Positions 60,618-64,000 of a stretch of 64,000 bases of DNA are shown piece after piece (positions within the stretch are counted from its first letter, which is position 1; each line of letters begins with the position of its first letter). A program made the position numbers and the translations under genes. Below the pieces are notes generated by a model. That model searched no databases, was not told the DNA's origin, and saw only the letters and a program-made list of their open reading frames with translations. This DNA is from Alphaproteobacteria bacterium (GTDB lineage Bacteria > Pseudomonadota > Alphaproteobacteria > Paracaedibacterales > CAITNM01): assembly GCA_021298215.1 (NCBI GenBank), contig JAJTEE010000006.1, positions 1 through 64,000 on the forward strand, written 5' to 3'.

Positions 60618-61714
60618 TTTTCAATATATTTTTTGGTGCCGGGAATTGAAATATTTGCAAGTACTCCCATGCTTAGCATTAAGGTGATCATGGCTGTCCC
60701 TCCATAAGACATAAACGGTAATGGTACTCCTACTACAGGAAGTAAGCCCATCACCATGCTGATATTAATGAACACATACAAAAATAATGTGGTAGTAATT
60801 CCAATCGCTACAAGCTTGCTAAACTTGTGTCTTGCATGATCAGCTACAGTAAAACCCCATAGAAGCAGTATACTAAAAAGAACAATAACAATGATACAGC
60901 CAAATAAACCAAACTCTTCTGCAAACATAGTAAAGATAAAATCGGTTTGTTTTTCCGGCAGAAAGTTCAAATGACTTTGGGTACCTTTTAGCCATCCTTT
61001 CCCAAAAAATCCTCCGGAGCCTAATGCGATTTTGGATTGTGAAATATGATATCCGGCATGAGCTGGGTCACTTTCTGGGTTTAAGAAAATGAGGATGCGT
61101 TTTTTTTGATAATCATATAGAAAATTCCATAAAACAGGTATTGCGCAAACTACAGCACAAAATCCAGTTGCGAAAAACCACCAAGGTACACCGCTAACAA
61201 AAAATATAGAGAGGCCTGAGCTTAATAACAATATTGCGGTACCAAGGTCTGGCTGGCGCATAGCTAACAACACAGGGATAAAAATTAATAATAAAGGAAA
61301 AATAAGATTTTTAAGATGCCGAACTTCATCGACTTCTAAAAGGCTAAAGTGACGCGCTAAACATAAAATTAAGGCAACTCGCATCAATTCAGAAGGTTGC
61401 AAATTGAAAAAATAAAAATCAAGCCATCGTTGTGCTCCCATGCCTACAAATCCCAAAAATTCAACAAGAATAAGCATTATTAAAATAATGAGATATATTA
61501 AATAAGCATTTTGGATCCACCAACGAAGGTCGCTCGCGACAATGACTCCAAAGATCATAACGCCTAAAATAAATCTTAAGAATTGTTTGGTAACCCAGGG
61601 ATTAATGTTGCCATTTGCTGCGGAAAATAAAGTTATAAGCCCAATAAAAACAATGGCCAAAATAACACCGATAATGGTGCGATTAACATAAAGTAAACGT
61701 CTAAAATTAAACAT
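60614..61714 (-). CDS. rodA: rod-shape SEDS glycosyltransferase RodA
   Basis: SEDS-family peptidoglycan polymerase partnered with PBP2 in cell elongation. The 366-residue protein has about ten membrane segments, Q-P-D-L-G-T-A (the catalytic Asp motif) and P-L-P-F-M-S-Y-G-G-T-A near the C-terminus. It overlaps mrdA by eight bases. Together with PBP2 and MreD it implies a rod-shaped cell that makes peptidoglycan. Confidence 0.96.
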   Translation of the reverse strand: MFNFRRLLYVNRTIIGVILAIVFIGLITLFSAANGNINPWVTKQFLRFILGVMIFGVIVASDLRWWIQNAYLIYLIILIMLILVEFLGFVGMGAQRWLDFYFFNLQPSELMRVALILCLARHFSLLEVDEVRHLKNLIFPLLLIFIPVLLAMRQPDLGTAILLLSSGLSIFFVSGVPWWFFATGFCAVVCAIPVLWNFLYDYQKKRILIFLNPESDPAHAGYHISQSKIALGSGGFFGKGWLKGTQSHLNFLPEKQTDFIFTMFAEEFGLFGCIIVIVLFSILLLWGFTVADHARHKFSKLVAIGITTTLFLYVFINISMVMGLLPVVGVPLPFMSYGGTAMITLMLSMGVLANISIPGTKKYIEK

Positions 61715-63509
61715 ATAAATGCCTTGCCGCGTTCAAAACTTCTCCCGCAACGGGGCCTGCAACTCCACCACCACTCTTGCCATGCTCAATAACTACACTT
61801 ACCGCATGCTGAGGTTTTTCTATAGGAGCGTAGCCCACAAATATAGCATGATCTTTTAAGTGGTAAGGGAGATCTTTATAAGTTCCATCTGCTCGTTGTT
61901 GCATTGTTATGCGACAAACTTGTGCGCTTCCTGATTTACCACCGAATGTCCAATCGTTTAACTTTAAATTTGCTCTGCTGGCCGTGCCTCTTGGATCATT
62001 TACACATTTATTCATTGCTTGCTGAATCCATTCAAGCCAACTTGGATCTATGCCCTCTACAAATTTTTCTGGTATTTGATGGGAGTTTTTCTCAACTAAA
62101 TAAGGAGTAAGAATTTTTCCTCCATTTACAAGCATTGCAATCATTCGAACCATTTGCAACGGTGTACAGAGCACAACCCCTTGTCCGATTGAAATATTTA
62201 AAGCTTGTCCTTTTTGTTTGAAAAAACCTTTGCGAAATTTTGCCCACTCCAGACTTGGAATTAGTCCTTTCTTTTCGCCATCCAATTCAATGCCTGTTAA
62301 TTGACCGAGATGAAAACGAGAAGCCATCTCGACCATTTTTAAAGCACCAATTTTTAGTGCCACATTATAAAAATACACATCACAAGATTCTGCGATTGCT
62401 TTTTCTAGGTTTACGGTGCCGTGTCCGCCTCTATTCCATGTCCAGCAGTGAAAAGTATGTGATCCTAAATTAAAATGACCAGGACAAAATACCTGCGTAT
62501 CTCTATCAATAGCTTTATCATATAAGCCTGCCAATGCTACCATCATCTTGAAAATTGATCCGGGAGCGTATTGTCCTGCCAATGGTTTATTGATAAGAGG
62601 ATTGTCTTCGTGCGTTAAAAGGCTTTTCCAAACGTCTTTTTGAATGCCTTTTACAAAAAGATTACTGTCAAACCCTGGCTTTGAAACCATCGCTCTTATG
62701 GCGCCTGTATTGACATCCATCACCACTACGCTTGCATTGCGATGAGGCTCTAAAATTTGTATAATTTTTTCTTGCAGCTCAAAGTTAAGAGTTGTTTGCA
62801 AATCTTGCCCTATCTTCGGCGGAGTATTGTCTATAATCCGAACGATACGTCGTTTTGCATTTACTTCGACGCGCTGAAAACCAGGAGAGCCGCATAGACT
62901 ATTTTCAAATGTTTTTTCTAATCCATTCTTGCCGATTCGTAAGCCTGGTATAGGGTCTAAGTTGTGCTCTGTTAAGTCCTTTTGTGATGCTTGCGCAACA
63001 TAACCAATAGTATGGCATAAAATTTCTGGATACACATATTGTCGTATTTGTGATCTTTCGATTAGTAAACCAGGCAAGTCAGGGAGTTTTAGTTGTAGCG
63101 CTGCTATTTCATCCCAAGTTAGATTCTCTTTGATAATTGTGGCGATTTTCGATTGATGAGTAAGTTGATCTCTTAAATCTTTAATTTGTTTAGGGCTTAA
63201 GCTTAATATGGATTCTAGAATACCTAACTCTTCTTCAATGTTTAATTGTGGATAGGGGGTCATGAGGCATCTGTAAACATTTTGATTGATGGCTAATGGC
63301 TTTCCCACATTGTCAATAATTTGTCCTCTTGGTGCAGTGATAAAACGTGTTTGGATCCTATTACGATCTGCTAGTGTGCGGTAATGATCGCGGTTGAAAA
63401 TTTGCAAGTGAACCAGACGCCCTAAAAGTCCAGTTATAAGGATGCTTTTACTCAATCCTAAAATAAAACTTCTTCGTTTAAAAATAGGCCCAAATTGTTC
63501 ATTGATCAT
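61707..63509 (-). CDS. mrdA: penicillin-binding protein 2
   Basis: Elongasome transpeptidase anchored in the inner membrane. The 600 residues hold a short cytoplasmic start, one membrane segment (about 15-32), a pedestal domain (R-G-x-I-x-D near 60) and the transpeptidase domain: S-x-x-K in P-G-S-I-F-K, S-x-N-type S-C-D-V-Y-F-Y, and K-S-G-S-A in place of the K-T-G box. It overlaps mreD by 11 bases and rodA by eight. Confidence 0.96.
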   Translation of the reverse strand: MINEQFGPIFKRRSFILGLSKSILITGLLGRLVHLQIFNRDHYRTLADRNRIQTRFITAPRGQIIDNVGKPLAINQNVYRCLMTPYPQLNIEEELGILESILSLSPKQIKDLRDQLTHQSKIATIIKENLTWDEIAALQLKLPDLPGLLIERSQIRQYVYPEILCHTIGYVAQASQKDLTEHNLDPIPGLRIGKNGLEKTFENSLCGSPGFQRVEVNAKRRIVRIIDNTPPKIGQDLQTTLNFELQEKIIQILEPHRNASVVVMDVNTGAIRAMVSKPGFDSNLFVKGIQKDVWKSLLTHEDNPLINKPLAGQYAPGSIFKMMVALAGLYDKAIDRDTQVFCPGHFNLGSHTFHCWTWNRGGHGTVNLEKAIAESCDVYFYNVALKIGALKMVEMASRFHLGQLTGIELDGEKKGLIPSLEWAKFRKGFFKQKGQALNISIGQGVVLCTPLQMVRMIAMLVNGGKILTPYLVEKNSHQIPEKFVEGIDPSWLEWIQQAMNKCVNDPRGTASRANLKLNDWTFGGKSGSAQVCRITMQQRADGTYKDLPYHLKDHAIFVGYAPIEKPQHAVSVVIEHGKSGGGVAGPVAGEVLNAARHLYV

Positions 63510-63978
63510 GGTGCTGCAAAAATTTAAAAATAAGCGGATATAATGAACCAGTAAGGAATACGCTTAAGATCACCATGAATGAAAATGCAATTTGCTGATT
63601 CAATAATAAATGTAATGCATATTCAATTTGATTTGACAAAACCAAAACTCCTAAGAAAATAAGCCATCTTATATATTGATGATTTGTTTGAAGATAGCGC
63701 TTCTGAGTATGCAGTATAATAAATGTTACTAATGTTAGGAAGCTATGTAATCCAAAAGGCACATGAAAAATTCCATCCCAAAATATGCCAAACAGCATAA
63801 AAATCAATAAATCACGGCGTTGGGGAGTGTACAAAACCCACCGATAGAAGACGATCAATGCAGTTTGTAAACGTAAACCCATTCCTTGAAATAAAATAAA
63901 CACATCAAAAAAATTACATATCGCAAAAAATGTAAAGCGCCGCAAAAAAGGGAGAAATCTATAGTACCAATGGATCAT
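63499..63978 (-). CDS. mreD: rod-shape-determining protein MreD-like
   Basis: A 159-residue inner-membrane protein with about five hydrophobic segments, in the MreD position before mrdA. The family pattern is visible: G-L-R-L-Q-T-A-L, W-x-x-x-x-P-Q-R-R-D-L, G-I-F-W-D-G-I-F-H-V-P-F-G-L-H-S. I used the ATG at 63978; the open frame continues to the window edge, so a start beyond the window cannot be excluded. mreC and mreB would be expected just outside. Similarity beyond the general pattern is low, as usual for MreD. Confidence 0.8.
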   Translation of the reverse strand: MIHWYYRFLPFLRRFTFFAICNFFDVFILFQGMGLRLQTALIVFYRWVLYTPQRRDLLIFMLFGIFWDGIFHVPFGLHSFLTLVTFIILHTQKRYLQTNHQYIRWLIFLGVLVLSNQIEYALHLLLNQQIAFSFMVILSVFLTGSLYPLIFKFLQHHDQ

Positions 63979-64000
63979 AAAGTATACAGACAACGTCAAG

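Overview
The window is an AT-rich stretch of a bacterial chromosome that looks like the replication-origin region of an obligately or facultatively intracellular alphaproteobacterium. The lineage markers are a candidate oriC next to hemE (the arrangement known from Caulobacter and Rickettsia), ntrY-ntrX-trkA, a HemY-like/Mic60-like/zinc-ribbon cluster, an Rsm22-type methyltransferase, RpoH and a nitronate-monooxygenase-like protein. A split type VI secretion cluster, flagellar genes and several unusual exported proteins point to Holosporales/Paracaedibacter-like endosymbionts. That placement is inference from gene content and was not tested by alignment.

Layout. 0.1-5.7 kb: a small exported protein, a LolA-like protein, TrkA and the NtrX/NtrY two-component pair. 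5.8-6.7 kb: an exported protein with the threefold repeat and signatures of mitochondrial carriers. 6.7-9.9 kb: hslO-rsmG-parA-parB with two perfect parS sites, then tRNA-Tyr. 10.1-17.6 kb: tssK-tssL-tssM-tssA, the membrane/baseplate part of a type VI secretion system; no other tss genes are in the window. 17.6-19.5 kb: hemH and hemE, unusually GC-rich. 19.54-19.90 kb: intergenic region with five DnaA boxes, the candidate oriC. 19.9-20.7 kb: an exported protein carrying the Thr-Cys-His triad of CheD-type deamidases. 20.6-27 kb: lnt, mlaC-like, small unknowns, hemY-like, Mic60-like, a zinc-ribbon DUF3426-type protein and a lipoprotein hydrolase. 27.4-33.2 kb: an outer-membrane barrel, an O-antigen-ligase-like protein and a three-gene ABC importer. 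33.4-37.7 kb: comM, an exported 2H phosphoesterase-like protein, a nitronate monooxygenase and rnhA. 37.7-43.4 kb: fliW, flgL, flgK, flgN-like, flgJ and flgI, the last with a long low-complexity insertion. 43.5-45.8 kb: tolC, rhodanese and pcm. 45.9-49.7 kb: tRNA-Cys, rpoH, a repeat-containing exported protein, rph, hfq and tRNA-Leu. 49.8-55.8 kb: peroxiredoxin, a CPA2 antiporter, rnhB, rlmB, lpd, an Rsm22-like gene and an Ala/His-rich exported protein. 56-58.1 kb: fliQ-fliR-flhB. 58.2-64 kb: rplU-rpmA-obgE, a methyltransferase, rodA, mrdA and mreD.

How it fits together. ParAB with parS about 10-12 kb from the hemE-flanking DnaA-box cluster forms a standard origin-segregation region. Plus-strand genes sampled to the left of the origin are C-rich and those to the right are G-rich, as expected for a skew switch there. 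Envelope functions (LolA, MlaC, Lnt, O-antigen ligase, barrel protein, TolC, RodA/PBP2/MreD) and motility genes show a cell with a full Gram-negative envelope and at least part of a flagellum. Four genes could contribute to host interaction: the carrier-like protein, the CheD-like deamidase, the 2H phosphoesterase and the repeat protein. All four have N-terminal export signals and unusual domain/export combinations. I saw no insertion sequences, CRISPR arrays, prophage genes or rRNA genes.
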